Below, piece after piece: positions 26,301 through 38,300 of a DNA stretch of 64,000 bases (within the stretch, counting starts at the first letter, position 1; each line of letters begins with the position of its first letter). The translations under genes and the position numbers were made by a program. Location of the stretch: the NCBI GenBank assembly GCA_021234535.1, contig CM037845.1, positions 4,492,501 to 4,556,500 on the forward strand. Reading direction: 5' to 3'. Below the pieces are notes generated by a model. The model searched no databases and had not been told where the DNA came from. It worked only from the letters and a program-made list of their open reading frames with translations. Origin of the DNA: Stichopus chloronotus. Lineage: Eukaryota; Echinodermata; Holothuroidea; Aspidochirotida; Stichopodidae.

Positions 26301-28171
26301 CTTAATCATATATCATTAGGTTTATGGCGATCACATGACACTTGTGTGTGATCTGACCTTGTCACTTTTTATATATGTATCCTGTTTGCACATTTATTTT
26401 TTTTTCTTTTCACTCGTGCAAAAAGTGGTGTGAATTTTTTTTCTTGCATGGTCCCTTCTTGACCGGAGAGGTCGGGGTTTACTTACTCTCCTCTCCAAGG
26501 TTTGAAAATACCCATGAAGTATAAAGTGCTGATTGTTAGGCATGCTTACACAGAGTTTGACGCAATTATCGTTGATTGTGTAAAGGAAATAATGTACATA
26601 GCTTTCAGTTATATAAAAAACAGTAAACCGTCTGGTGCATGAGGGGGATTACATATGACTACATCTCATCTCTTTCGAGATCCAGCCTGTGATGGTGATG
26701 ATAGTATTACCATGTCATTGCTGTTTTTGTCCTATGCTTATATATCAGTTATAGGCTACTATACGTTACATTATCCTATCAGCTTGAATTCCTTGTTAGA
26801 ATGACTGCATGACAATTAGTATGACTGCATGAGCTACTGCAGTGGAATCTGGTATATGTGGATATTTCATTAAACTGAAAGTGACCATCGCCAAATTGTG
26901 ATTTAGACCTTATACGGTAGTAGTGTAGTAGATTCAGTGTACTCTTAGTTTAAACGACTGTTCGTCCTAGTCTAGTTAACTCTGTATATACATAGAGCAT
27001 TTATCTTATGCAGTTGCAGTTGCACTTCACGTAGTGCCATTGTAATTACACCATCGAAAACAGAGAAGCCAGGCTCACAGTGTAATAATGTTATGACTGA
27101 TATTTATCGATTTCCATTTAAATACTTGTGCTTAAGTACTCGCATTTTTTTACTTCTTTCTTGTATAAATGAATTGGTGAAATGCAGGAGAGACTAGGAG
27201 GCGACGACCAAATTTGTAAGTGTGCCGTCCATTGTCAATAATGCAGGCTACGGCCACTTTGTGACGCATACTTTAGGCCATTGAAACGAGCCATTGGATG
27301 AACAAAGGACTAAGAATGCAACGTTTGTGTTGCTTTCAGAGAAAAGTAGTGTAATCGTCACTGCGATTAAACCTAAATAAAACCTACCAACAAATTTTAC
27401 CCTCTGCATCCTTCCTTAGTCGCGCGATCGCACATACCGAATTAGTTCACCATTTCCCCTGGCATTCTCACTCTATGAACTTAACCCATCCACCTCCACC
27501 ACTACGCCCCCCCACCACCACTACGCCCCCCCACCACCACCACTACGGTCCAGCAGTACTTCAATTTGTGGTACTCGTATGTGTATCAAGTTCGTGCATC
27601 ATGAGATGTACTTTCCTTTCAATTGGATTACCTGGCATGGTCCTAACCTCGTGTGGTTAACCTGTTATGTCTAATTTCCTGATATTCCATTGCAAAGGAT
27701 GTCAGATACACTGAAAATAAATCTATCATTTTCAAAATGCCGTCGCCTACATCCTTGAGCCTTTTAAAGATTTGATCGTTTATTGGACATGGACAGCATG
27801 AGTCCTAATTGGTCCTAATTATCAACAAGTGCACGTGCAGAACTGCAGATTAGATTGAACGCTCATCGCCAGTCAATAGTTTCATAAGAGGATGATATTT
27901 TGAAAAATAAACGAATATATTACACAACCAATAGCCTGAAGGTACGCCCGTCCGGAGGGTGTATATGCCACCATGCACACTGCTATACACTGGCATGCAA
28001 AAAAAGAAAAACAAACACACAGGCCCGCGCGCGCTCCCACGCAAAAAGACCCGTAAGGTCACTGTGACACTGACCATGATGGGTTACGTAATCAGAGAAC
28101 TTTTCTGGATAAAGCTATCTAATATTTACAATAAATGTAGATTGAGTCGACCTCTCAATATTAGTCCCGTG

Positions 28172-28388
28172 ATCATCATCAGCATCATCATTAACATCAT
28201 CACCATCATCATCATCACCATCATCACCCATACCATCATCATCATCATCATCATCATCTTCTTCATCATTACCAACATCCCGTTGTCATCGTTATGATAC
28301 CATCAAAATCACCATCATGACCATCGTCATCATCATCATTATCATTATGACCATCATCATCATGAGCATCGTCATCACCATAATCATA
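28172..28388. repeat. (CAT)n/(ATC)n imperfect trinucleotide microsatellite
   Basis: About 215 bases consist almost entirely of CAT, CAC and CAG triplets with interruptions. The overlapping frame rich in isoleucine and threonine (27959-28297) is a by-product of the repeat. Confidence 0.93.
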
Positions 28389-29799
28389 CCCCTCATGTGA
28401 CTAAATATGTTTCAATTAAAGGCTTCCAAACGGTTTTGCATAGTTAAAATGAAGACAGACTACGCTCTAATGCTCAAACGAAACCAACAAGACTAGCATG
28501 TAGTGGATGAATGGTTTGCTAGAAATCAGATGTTTATGTTGACCGTCTTAGGCCTACCCCGGCGCAAAAGGCACCGATTGAAAGTTTACCTTCTTTACCC
28601 AATCAGCTAGTGACAACGCTTTGCAAAGATAGTGGGGAAAACACAGCAAAAAATTGTAATTTGTCATGCTATCTTATTTTCTTAATCACAATTAATTGGA
28701 AACTCCCAAGACATTTTGATTAAATTTTGACCTTCGATTCAGCAGACAGATAAAATAGTTTTGTCTTGCTGTGGGAGCAAGGGACGAATACTTTGCATGG
28801 TCTAGCCATGGCTTTAATCTCTCCCGTGGAGTATTTCTCCCCCAATACTGATAAAAAAAGTTAATTTTGGATATTTTCTATATTCTGTCTTGTATCGTCT
28901 ACTACTGTGGCAGGAGACGTGATGAAATGTCCCGTCGGGTACCACTCAGGTTTGTCCATCACCTGGTTGACCTCAAAAATTGACTAATCACACGAACGCG
29001 TTCACATACGAGTTCGGTTATTGACCAATCAGACAACATGATATATGTATGTCTAATTCTTGGCGCGTTACTATGGTGGCCATACATCTAGGAAACACAT
29101 CGTGTAGCGCTAACACAGGCATGTGGCCAAGAATTCAAATGTACACATTCCCTCATACAGACACAGTGTACTTGCAAACACGTGCTACATATATGTATAT
29201 ACATGTGCATCAAGGTGATGTACCCATTATTATATTACTATTTATTTTAGCAGCTGTAACATTTTTCCGATTTTAACCTTCTCATTGCTAACCAGAAAGA
29301 CTCCATCGTTACGCCAACGGTGGTATCAAAAACTAGTAAATATAGCTTTTCTTTCATGATATCAAGACATGAGAAGGAACGATAATAAAAAGTACAAAAA
29401 TTAATGAAACCTAGACTTATGTGGACTATTTGTATCGAAAAAATTGGATTTGTTCTTGTAAGGTTTTAAGTCCTCGATATCCCAGTGATCGACTGATAGA
29501 CAGCGAGTATTTCATGAAGGTCTAGATGCAATTTAAAGATATATTCTAGTGACAAGGGGGTTCCTAAAGGAGGGTAGGTAGTTATCTATTTAACATAACT
29601 TTTTGCACTTTCTTCAAATCGGGTGTAAGCATACCTCCTCAACAGATCTGTAGTAAAAACGTTTCAAAATAACTTTTTTTTCCCCTCTACCAGGGTAATT
29701 TATGGCAGAATTTGTCATGGGCAGATCACTGTTACCACATATCTATTAAGAAGATAATGTTTAAACTCGATTTTGTAGAGGAAAGTGTAAAAAGTTATG

Positions 29800-30790
29800 T
29801 AAAATGTGTGTCACGATTCCGTCCCTCCATATTTTTCTTCTCTCATGGAGGCAATTCAAACCCTTCATCTTGTTCGTAAGTAAAAAAATATCCATGTTTG
29901 ATGAAAGAGAGCTCTGGCCAACGCAGTTTCCAGTTGCATCAAATTTACACAAATTTCATGTAACAGTGGGTAATTATTGCAATGAATGGTTTTGTTGTTC
30001 TTTAAAACTGAAGGGCTTGTTTAAAGGGAAACAGGGCGTCTGTTTTACAGAAAACAACCATATTTTTATTACCAATGTATGTGGACATAGAATGATAGAT
30101 TATTCAAAAAATAAGGAAGGATAGTAACTATCTTTTCAAGAAACAAGTTTCTTACAGATAGAAATTCAGTTATTTGTTGCTTAACACTAATTTGTTCATC
30201 CAAAATTTTCAAGATTCAAATGATGTGTCTTCCATTATACTCATCACATGCATAATGTTTTGAGGAGATGAAACTTTTGCAGATGTTTATTGATGATACT
30301 GAATCGCTTAACAATGATTAAAGATATTTTCTTTTGTATGTCATGTTGGTGTATTCTAAACGCCTTATTTTCCTTTAACTTTGAGTGTTAACACCCGTGA
30401 AAAGTTTAGATTGGTTATACCGTAGAATGACCTTAAATTATTGTGAAAATTAAGGTCGCATCTCTGAAACTAATCACAATGTTTGTTCGTGTACTGCAGT
30501 CAAGCTTATATATAACAAAGTACAAAAGATATTCAAGTAGATGCATCTGTGTGACGTCACAGGTTCTCCATAATTGCACCGCTTTGAAACAGATATTTCG
30601 TTAAAAATCATCCATAATTTCCAAAGGGAATAGTCTATTGAGATACAGTTTTCACCAATAGGGAGAAGAAGAATTTCTTAATATTTCCTAATATTTTTGA
30701 AATGCCAGTATTCTCCATTGGCAAATCTTTTTGAACTTTAACTCTACAGCAGATGCCCCTCCCCCCTCCCCCCCCCCCCCCCCCCCATTG
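29800..30790 (+). repeat. Dispersed repeat family, copy B
   Basis: This is collinear with copy A through several anchors over about 900 bases. It contains the perfect palindrome TGTGACGTCACA at 30550-30561 and ends near a C-rich run (30757-30786), as copy A ends near a shorter C-rich run. The 106-codon frame at 29804-30124 lies in the repeat and shows no recognisable protein. Confidence 0.7.
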
Positions 30791-33700
30791 TGATGTAGGC
30801 GTAGTACGACAAATTTTGACCTAGTCTCTGGTCTGCATGCACTCTCTCGAAAAGTTATCTATCTATCACCTTGGAGAGGAGGGCATGGCCAGACAAACCT
30901 TGAGTCCTGTAAATTTGAAACATGAAAAAAACAATTTATGCTTTATTGTTGAATGTATGACTCACCGTGCACCTTGAACTTGAAGCAAAACAAAAATGTG
31001 ATGTCATACGTGACGATATCGCCAGAAAATAGAGACTCGATTTGTCATGACATATTAAGAAGTAAATAGGGGTTTCGCAAAGTGTTTTCTGTTGTTAAAA
31101 TGAGATTTTATCTACCAAATGGCTGAGCTGACGTCTGTTAAATATTTGCACAGTGAGATAACTGTTTGAACATCCGGGTCACCGAGCTAAGATCCATCAC
31201 CTTGTCAACACCCATACCAACGTCCATAGAATAGACCAAAATGGAACCTGAACAAAATGTATATTCTACAGAAAATAGATTATCGACAATATACTTTTTC
31301 AGACCAATATTTGTCTTAGATTTCTAACAAGAGGACGTGGAGCGTCACGCTAACGGTTTGTATTTGTTCATGCTAAAGCTTGATTCTTTAAAAGATATGT
31401 CGGTACTTGAGTGTTTGCACCCTGTTTCATTGAACCCCACACACGATATTTAAAAGTGTAAAACGAAATTCAGCAGAGATTCTGTTTAGCATTTTCGGCT
31501 CTATAGTATATACAGATAGTATAAAAAAAAGCCTTTGAATCAGGTCCGTTGAATAAACATTGTGGACAAAAAAAAAGTTGCGTTATGAGTAAACTTCAAC
31601 TGCACAATACATTGTTATGATTTCACGGTTTGTGGAAACAAATGTAACCTTGAGTTATTATCGTCACACCTCCAAAGACTTGAGGAGACACGGTTTTATG
31701 CATTTCTTCTCTTCTCCCGTTTTTTTCGGTGTGTTTTTATTTTATTTACTTTCTTTTCTTTTCTCTATCACTTTGACGTAAGGAGTGCAGTAACTGTTTG
31801 TTTAGGCCATATTTCCATTATGTGCAGTTTCGTTTATGCAAACACTTTCAGAGGTCAAAGGATTAGCTTTCTTCCACTCAGATTTTGGCAAACAACCTTC
31901 TTGGCTATCCCCTCCCAGCATGCATTATATTGTCTTTATTTCTGCTTCTGTTTACCGTTTACTTATAAACCTTTTTTATTTGTTCTTATGTATGATGAAA
32001 ACCTTCTCTTGAGGTGGTAAAACTGCAATGAAAAAAATTTGAATAAACTATTATGGCAACAAAAATACGTTTTCGATAACGACGATTTTCAAAAAATTCA
32101 TGAGCGCTGAAATCAACAAAAATAGATGTATGGGATAGGTGGGGTTTACTGACCTCAAACAGTTTAGAAAGAGGTATTACAACAACTGCCTGCTGCTGTG
32201 CATTGTAAAGCGTCCTTTGTAGTTCCAAGTTTGTTCACAGGTAAAAATTAAACGAATTTAAATTTTCAATAACATAGTAAAGCGATCGAAAATTTGGAGG
32301 GCAACTTTGGGTAAACAAGTTGTCAATCTGGTAATTGGTGTACGGTTCGTTAATACGTTAACTATCTTAAAGTCCAATTAAAAATAAAACGCACCCTGAT
32401 ATGCATTTGTTCGTTCTATACAAGTGTAACGAATGAGTGCTGTTGAACTCAAAAGAGGTAAACACAAAGCTTATTTTAATCTTTTTGTGTTCTGATTTTT
32501 GACAAGCACAAAATGTACTGAGTGGATAATATTATAGTCAAATATACGGTCACTGACCGACGTACGTGATTTGATTGAAAAATAAATAAATAAACAAACA
32601 TATAAACAAATATATAAACAAATGTACCACGTAGTTTGTTTACATACTTTCATGTGGAGGTACACTTCAACAGTTTTCCTACTGGCTGTATTCGACTGTC
32701 CTCAAAGTGTCTACATTAAGTAGCCTAACGTAGACGTATGTATTGCAGCTATGCAACCTATATATCTATGAATGTATATACGGTATGAACTGGTTGTTGG
32801 TTAAAATTGTATGCAGACTAGGATAGGGCTCACAAATATGTAAAACGTATAACCAAACAATAAGTAGATTTATATTAGTTGCTTATTTGTGGCAAGATTG
32901 ATAATTAGGCCTACGTCATTTCAGCGCATGTGCATTGACACTCAGTGTGAGTGTATTTGTATACGTGACCTGAGTTTAATACCGCCCGCTGATTTTTTTT
33001 TCGTCAAAGCGAGACTTGTAACTTACACTCTTTTTAAAGATATCGAAGATAGAAAGTTAGCAAGGTTTCGGAATATGAATGTTTGGTTCTAACAAACAAT
33101 ATTTATTTCCTTTAGGCTAAAAGTGAATTTTTCATTTGTGCATTGTAGTCCGATTTTATTTGTGAAGATCCTTAAACAGTCTAAAAGGTGAAAATAATGC
33201 TTCACATTGATTAAATATTGTCATCTGCATAGTCTCTGCAAGTGCTTGGGCTGGCTGCTCTCATGCAGAGACTTTTTTTTTTCTATAATAAGGTCACCTA
33301 CGGTCAAATTTCTAGTATCACGACAAACGTTCTCAGCTGGCAATAGCCTATATTCTCAGTGAGTTACTGAGACGATCTAAGAAATATTCACCCAAATATG
33401 TTAGAGACTCTTCGATTAATTTTAGTTACTTTGATTGTTAAAGATATTTGCAAATGGCGAATGAGTTGGAATTGAACATTCTTGAATTTGGCATTTGAAG
33501 ATATTTAAGTTTAACTTCAAATCTTCTGAACTTCAATCTCAGATAGATTTTAAACTTCAGTTGCATGAATTTCCAAACACATGTTTCCTCATCAATATCA
33601 GAGGACAATTGTACTAGGAATACAAAAGAAAAACTACTTCTAATAACATAATCTCGAAAGGTATACAAGATCAAATGACAGAAAAGTGAATACGGAAGCA

Positions 33701-35185
33701 ATTCTTCAGATGGAAGACCGTCTTGAGCATGAAAAGGGGGGGGGGGGGGCGAATATTCTTTGTTTTTCCCCGGGACGTCACCCACATCACGATCGCTGAT
33801 TGACTTAAACCTCCGTCGCTCGTGAGTGTAGTTATGTTCTGTTTAGCAGGAATATGTTGTGGAGAAAAGACACTACGTGTTTTTGTTATGGTTGTATTTC
33901 GCAGATCACCGTGAAGGACCTCTAAGCCCCAGCTTTGTATCAGTGAACAAGGAAATAAGAAAGATCCGTCATGTGTTGGTGCTGCATTCATATCGGGATT
34001 CCCCGTCGCTGCTCTAATTTTTTTTGTGTCATTCTGCATCTGTAAAGATCGCACCCAGCCTTCACGTCCGTACCTCATTAACCTGACAACGTTAGGGCAA
34101 CACCAGCGGTGGTCTGCATAATCAAACGGTTTTATCTCCGTCTTTTACGTTCGGATTAATAGTCTCCTTGTTTTTTCGAGGAAGGCTAACGTAACATACC
34201 TGGAAGGTTCTGGCCCAATTTGCGGGAGGATTTGTTATGAACTTTGACCTTGCAAACAGCCCTTAGGATTTTATACTTCGACTTTCGCGAGCAGGAAGGG
34301 ATGAAAATAAGGAGGAATTATAAATACTTTGGTTGGCGGCGTTAGCCGGAAGAGGATATTCTATAGCACGCGTAAAGTAGTCTATCCCTCAGAGCGGTGA
34401 CATTTATAGACTAACCCTACTGATTTCGTTAACTGATAAATGACCCAGGGCAAATGCAAACGTGCCAGCACCTTTCGTAAACTATTCAAGCATATTCATC
34501 ATATAGCGAAATGATGTTATTAAGAATGAACAAGGCGGGGACAAGAGGAGAGTTGGAGAATACAGAGAATAGGAGCGTACGGCGGGGGGGGGGGGGGGGC
34601 TTCTGAGATTTGAAAGCACCGGCATACGTCAATTGCGCCAAAAGAGCATTATCATCAAATTAACAAATGGTTATCATCTATTTTATTTTGCTGTTTGTCC
34701 CACTACATTGCACCACTCCGTTTTCCATTTCAACTTTATTACGTGACAAAGGAGGAGACTGAAACTCACCCGGTAAATCCCGTTCCTTGTTCCAGTAATA
34801 CCACGAGAGGGTGTGTGTGTGGGTGTGGGGAGTAAAGGAGTCGGGCATGAAAAAATTCAACACAGAATCAGCTAAAAATACGGGGTATATACCAGCAGGA
34901 TTGGGGAATTTATTTGTCATGAATGTGGGTCAATAACCCATGAATTTAACGGACGTATCCCTTGTCTCCGATTTTACACAAACATCAAAATACGGTTTTA
35001 AAAACTCAGACTATCACATGAGACAACCTATGAACGAAATTGCGCGCCGTCCTACCAGAGTACCATATGCTGTGAAAGCATTCATGTGACTTTACTTATG
35101 CCATTGCCAACATGTAAAGTTAAAAAAAAAAAATATAACACTTCCATCGCCATTTTCATTGTTTATTTTTGTCCTCTTTGACCAG
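30791..35185. other. Upstream flank or leader intron of the deiodinase-like gene; no exon recognised
   Basis: The splice acceptor at 35184-35185 implies that at least part of this stretch is intron. I found no upstream exon that could be supported. It holds an AT-rich microsatellite at 32578, G runs at 33736 and 34584 (16 G), and a GT-rich patch at about 34810. Confidence 0.5.
32578..32624. repeat. AT-rich (AAAT/ATAAAC) microsatellite
   Basis: AAAT units are followed by repeated 'atataaacaa' units. Confidence 0.8.
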
Positions 35186-35186
35186 A

Positions 35187-35345
35187 ATGCCTGAGTTGGA
35201 GCCCACGAAGAGCCCTCTTGGTGACCGTAGCAGCGTACTGAAGCTGGTGAAGCGATGGAAAGATTTTGTAATGTCGGAAGACGCCCAGATTAGGTTCGAT
35301 AAAAATGTTGACCCGACGAAGAAAGATATGCAAGTGAGATTTAAG
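35187..35345 (+). CDS. Deiodinase-like gene, first recognised exon (residues 1-53)
   Basis: The exon opens at ATG 35187 and ends in phase 0 at AAG before gtgagt. A polypyrimidine stretch and CAG-type acceptor (ccag, AG at 35184-35185) lie one base before the ATG. The frame stays open through that acceptor, so the exon may really begin at 35186 and continue an upstream exon that I could not find. The translation begins MPELEPTKSPLGDRSS, is rich in charged residues, and shows no signal peptide or membrane segment. If the ATG is the true start, an untranslated leader exon lies upstream; if not, the N terminus is missing from this model. Confidence 0.8.
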
Positions 35346-38300
35346 GTGAGTTTTTTGGACGGGATCAACGTAACCTCCAGTCACTTGGTACTGAAGTGAG
35401 TATTCAAGTCTTTTTGAGTTGATGATCTATCTCACTTAATGTTAATATAGCAGATTTTCAGCCATGAAACAAAGCTATGTTTTTTCCCCCCTGTTTTTGG
35501 TATTTTATTTTGTCTTCTCAAAAATTTGACTTTTATGACTTTATATATGAGTTTATATCCATTCAAATCATTCAAATGCGATTTTGCGAAATATTGTTAT
35601 GCAGATGTGAGAGAGGTACAGACAAATGGTGAGCAAAGAACATCAGAATAAAGAGACTGTACAATGTAGAGTGTTGTTTGTAAATTGAATTTTTTTTTGT
35701 TTTACTCACAGGAAACCTACCTTGGAATAGACAAAGATTTTTGTAAAGAAATGGGGATTAATTTATCTCTACACAAACTGATGGCTGTACATGGTTTCAT
35801 TCCATATGTGGTAGCTTTCCATAAGGACGATAAGGAGGTAAGCATTTAAATTAAAAATAGCATATAGTCTGGCACTGGATGAAAGTACGAGTTAGATGGG
35901 ACATGTAGGGAAGGGGATAATCGCTTTGTGCATGGTTTCCCTAGGTGAAACCTCTCGACTCAGAGGGTACTTTAACAAAAACAAAAACAAAATAAGCGGT
36001 GCAATGGTGTGGATGAACATCAAAATAATCATCATGTGCGATACTTTTCCTACTGGCCTGGCAATATTATTGTGCCTCTTGTTTTATAGTGCAAGCTGCG
36101 GAACTGAGGGCATCATCTCACTGGGATACGTACCTTTCAACAGTGCGCCATATTTTTGAGTTTGCGTCACTAATGTTCGTTATTATGTAAAGAAAGTATT
36201 CAGTTGGTATAGGAGAGCGTCCAGAAGTGCTTGCATTCATTATTTCATGTCTCAACGTAAGAAAGAAAAAAAAAACTAAAGAAAAAGGAAAGAGAGCTTA
36301 GGTTTGTAAATAATCGAGCAGTTGGCTCCAACATGACAAGTAAGCCTCGATGCTATTGAGCATAGTGACGGTGGATGACTTTTTGTGAGCGCTGCAAAAT
36401 CAAACAACTTTCACACTGGAAAGAGAAGGAACATTAAACCCTAAGCCTTTTGAAAGTTCCTTTGAGAGTAACTCGGGAGTGCTAGCATGACAATACAGTT
36501 CAGACGCAAATCATGGTGGAACACAAACTTTTGAGACTTGATTCGTGGAAAATGACGTACGTTCTGATTACACTTTCGACAACTTAAAGGGCCACATGAG
36601 ACAATAGTAAACTCTCGCTAAGGATGTGACAGTACGTACATTGACATAAATATGCTTTTTGCTTTTGTTAAACTTCACAATTTACCCAAAAGTTAAAAGA
36701 TTCGACATCCTCGTTTTTTTTATCCTTCTTGCAGATAATGTCCGAGTTGACCGGTTTCATGGATGGTATGGCGGGGGAAGTGATAACCGGAGCTTTATCA
36801 CCGGAAGTATCGGTCATCTCCATGGAAACTAAGCAAGACATTGACATTTCTGATCTGATAGTCGACAAATCTAAACCTTTGATAGTTTTGTCATCCTCTA
36901 TATCATGCCCATTGCTAAAGGTATATTATCATTTTCTTTCCTTCACACAGTGTAACGATCATATGTGATTTGCATACCTAACTGAACTACATTCAACGCC
37001 CTCACACCACCTTACCCCAGTCCCCAGCTCTCGATATCGCCTACCACACTACGATCCTATTACATACCGTGTAGAAGGTAAAAATAGCCTATACTCACAT
37101 TATGTGCTACTGTCACACTCACCACCTTCTGTATAAAGGTAGTTATGCTTCTTTTTCTAATTACGACGCATGCGATGGTGTTGTTCTTACCATAACCTCA
37201 AGGTAGCTTTGCAGACACTTGCAAAGGGCAATAATGCCAGCGTTTGGTATAGCAACAAAGCGGAACGGATGCAGGAAACTTATCACCCAAGCGTTCCATA
37301 TTAATTCTCGTTGTGAGAAACCGCTCCACATCAGAATGTAGGCTTTTTAGATTTAACACTGGGGCCATATTTAAGCCTTCTATCTGCAACTCTCTTCTAA
37401 CAACATTGGAAAGAGAATTGGGATTTGGGAAAAGGGATTCGTGGGAGCACCGTCAGAGGATAGTTGCAGCATACTCATGATATAAGTGTTGCAACAAATT
37501 TATCCAAAACTTGGAACCTGTCAATGATAATCTATATTATATCTAATACTGTCCGCTCAGTACGACTCATGGCCACAAATGAATGAGGAGAATGTTTGTA
37601 TAAAGTAGTGTAACGGGAAGACAATGAATCACTCATGCAGTAAACAACTAGGTCATAAACAAAAGTAATAATATTTCTTTGTTCTTTACAAAATTTAGTT
37701 TATTTCAGAGTCGTTAACTGGCTGATGATTTGTTTACATAGACTCTTCAAGTCACAGGTGCAATTAAAAAGCAAGAAACTTAACAATATTCGCATGGGAG
37801 GAAAATATTTGCACCAAAAATTTTACGAAAAAAAAGAATCCATTATCTTTCAGATTCAGGAGATATTAAACAATAACCGATTTTTGGTGTTCCATTATAT
37901 TTTAGAATTGAATCCATATACGCAATTACCATAGAAAAATCCCTTGCGATTACCTTACAAACGTCAGAACATTCAACTAATATTTTTGGATTTCTATTTT
38001 CAAGTTTGAAAAAAGTCGTCAATTTTCGTCAACTTTACGTTCTAAAATATACTTGTTGCGATCGACATATTCGGTCAGCATTATTTGCGATTAAACCTGC
38101 AAAATTCTGTACTGCTTTGTGACGGCAGAGGCATAACAAAGACTGCGTTGAAACATCATCGTATTTTAGACACATGCCGTGATTCGAATACAATAAAGAA
38201 CTTTTAGAACGTCACAAACTTACCTTGCCGTGTTCACGATTTTCGCGTAGGTTATCCGCTCCTTTCGGTTAACCGAATCTCCCAGCAATGATAGGACCTA

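Larger units (their letters stand above)
12815..29799. other. No confident gene
   Basis: AT-rich DNA with C/G runs at 13015, 14294, 15873 and 16421 (16 C), the CRE palindrome at 15200, two weak ORFs (16905 and 20143), a patch with 'agtatggac' repeated at 18013-18069, and the (CAT)n repeat. The stretch 21400-25300 is especially A/T-rich and holds nothing recognisable. Confidence 0.6.

Noticed and set aside
27959..28297. 112-codon frame over the (CAT)n repeat
   Set aside because: It is a by-product of the trinucleotide repeat.
33671..34078. 135-codon minus-strand frame
   Set aside because: It crosses a poly-G run, shows no known motif and has no supporting splice or start context.
36906..36908. 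Possible selenocysteine codon in the deiodinase-like gene
   Set aside because: The codon is TGC and is flanked by an open frame to the splice site; no in-frame TGA is used anywhere in the model.
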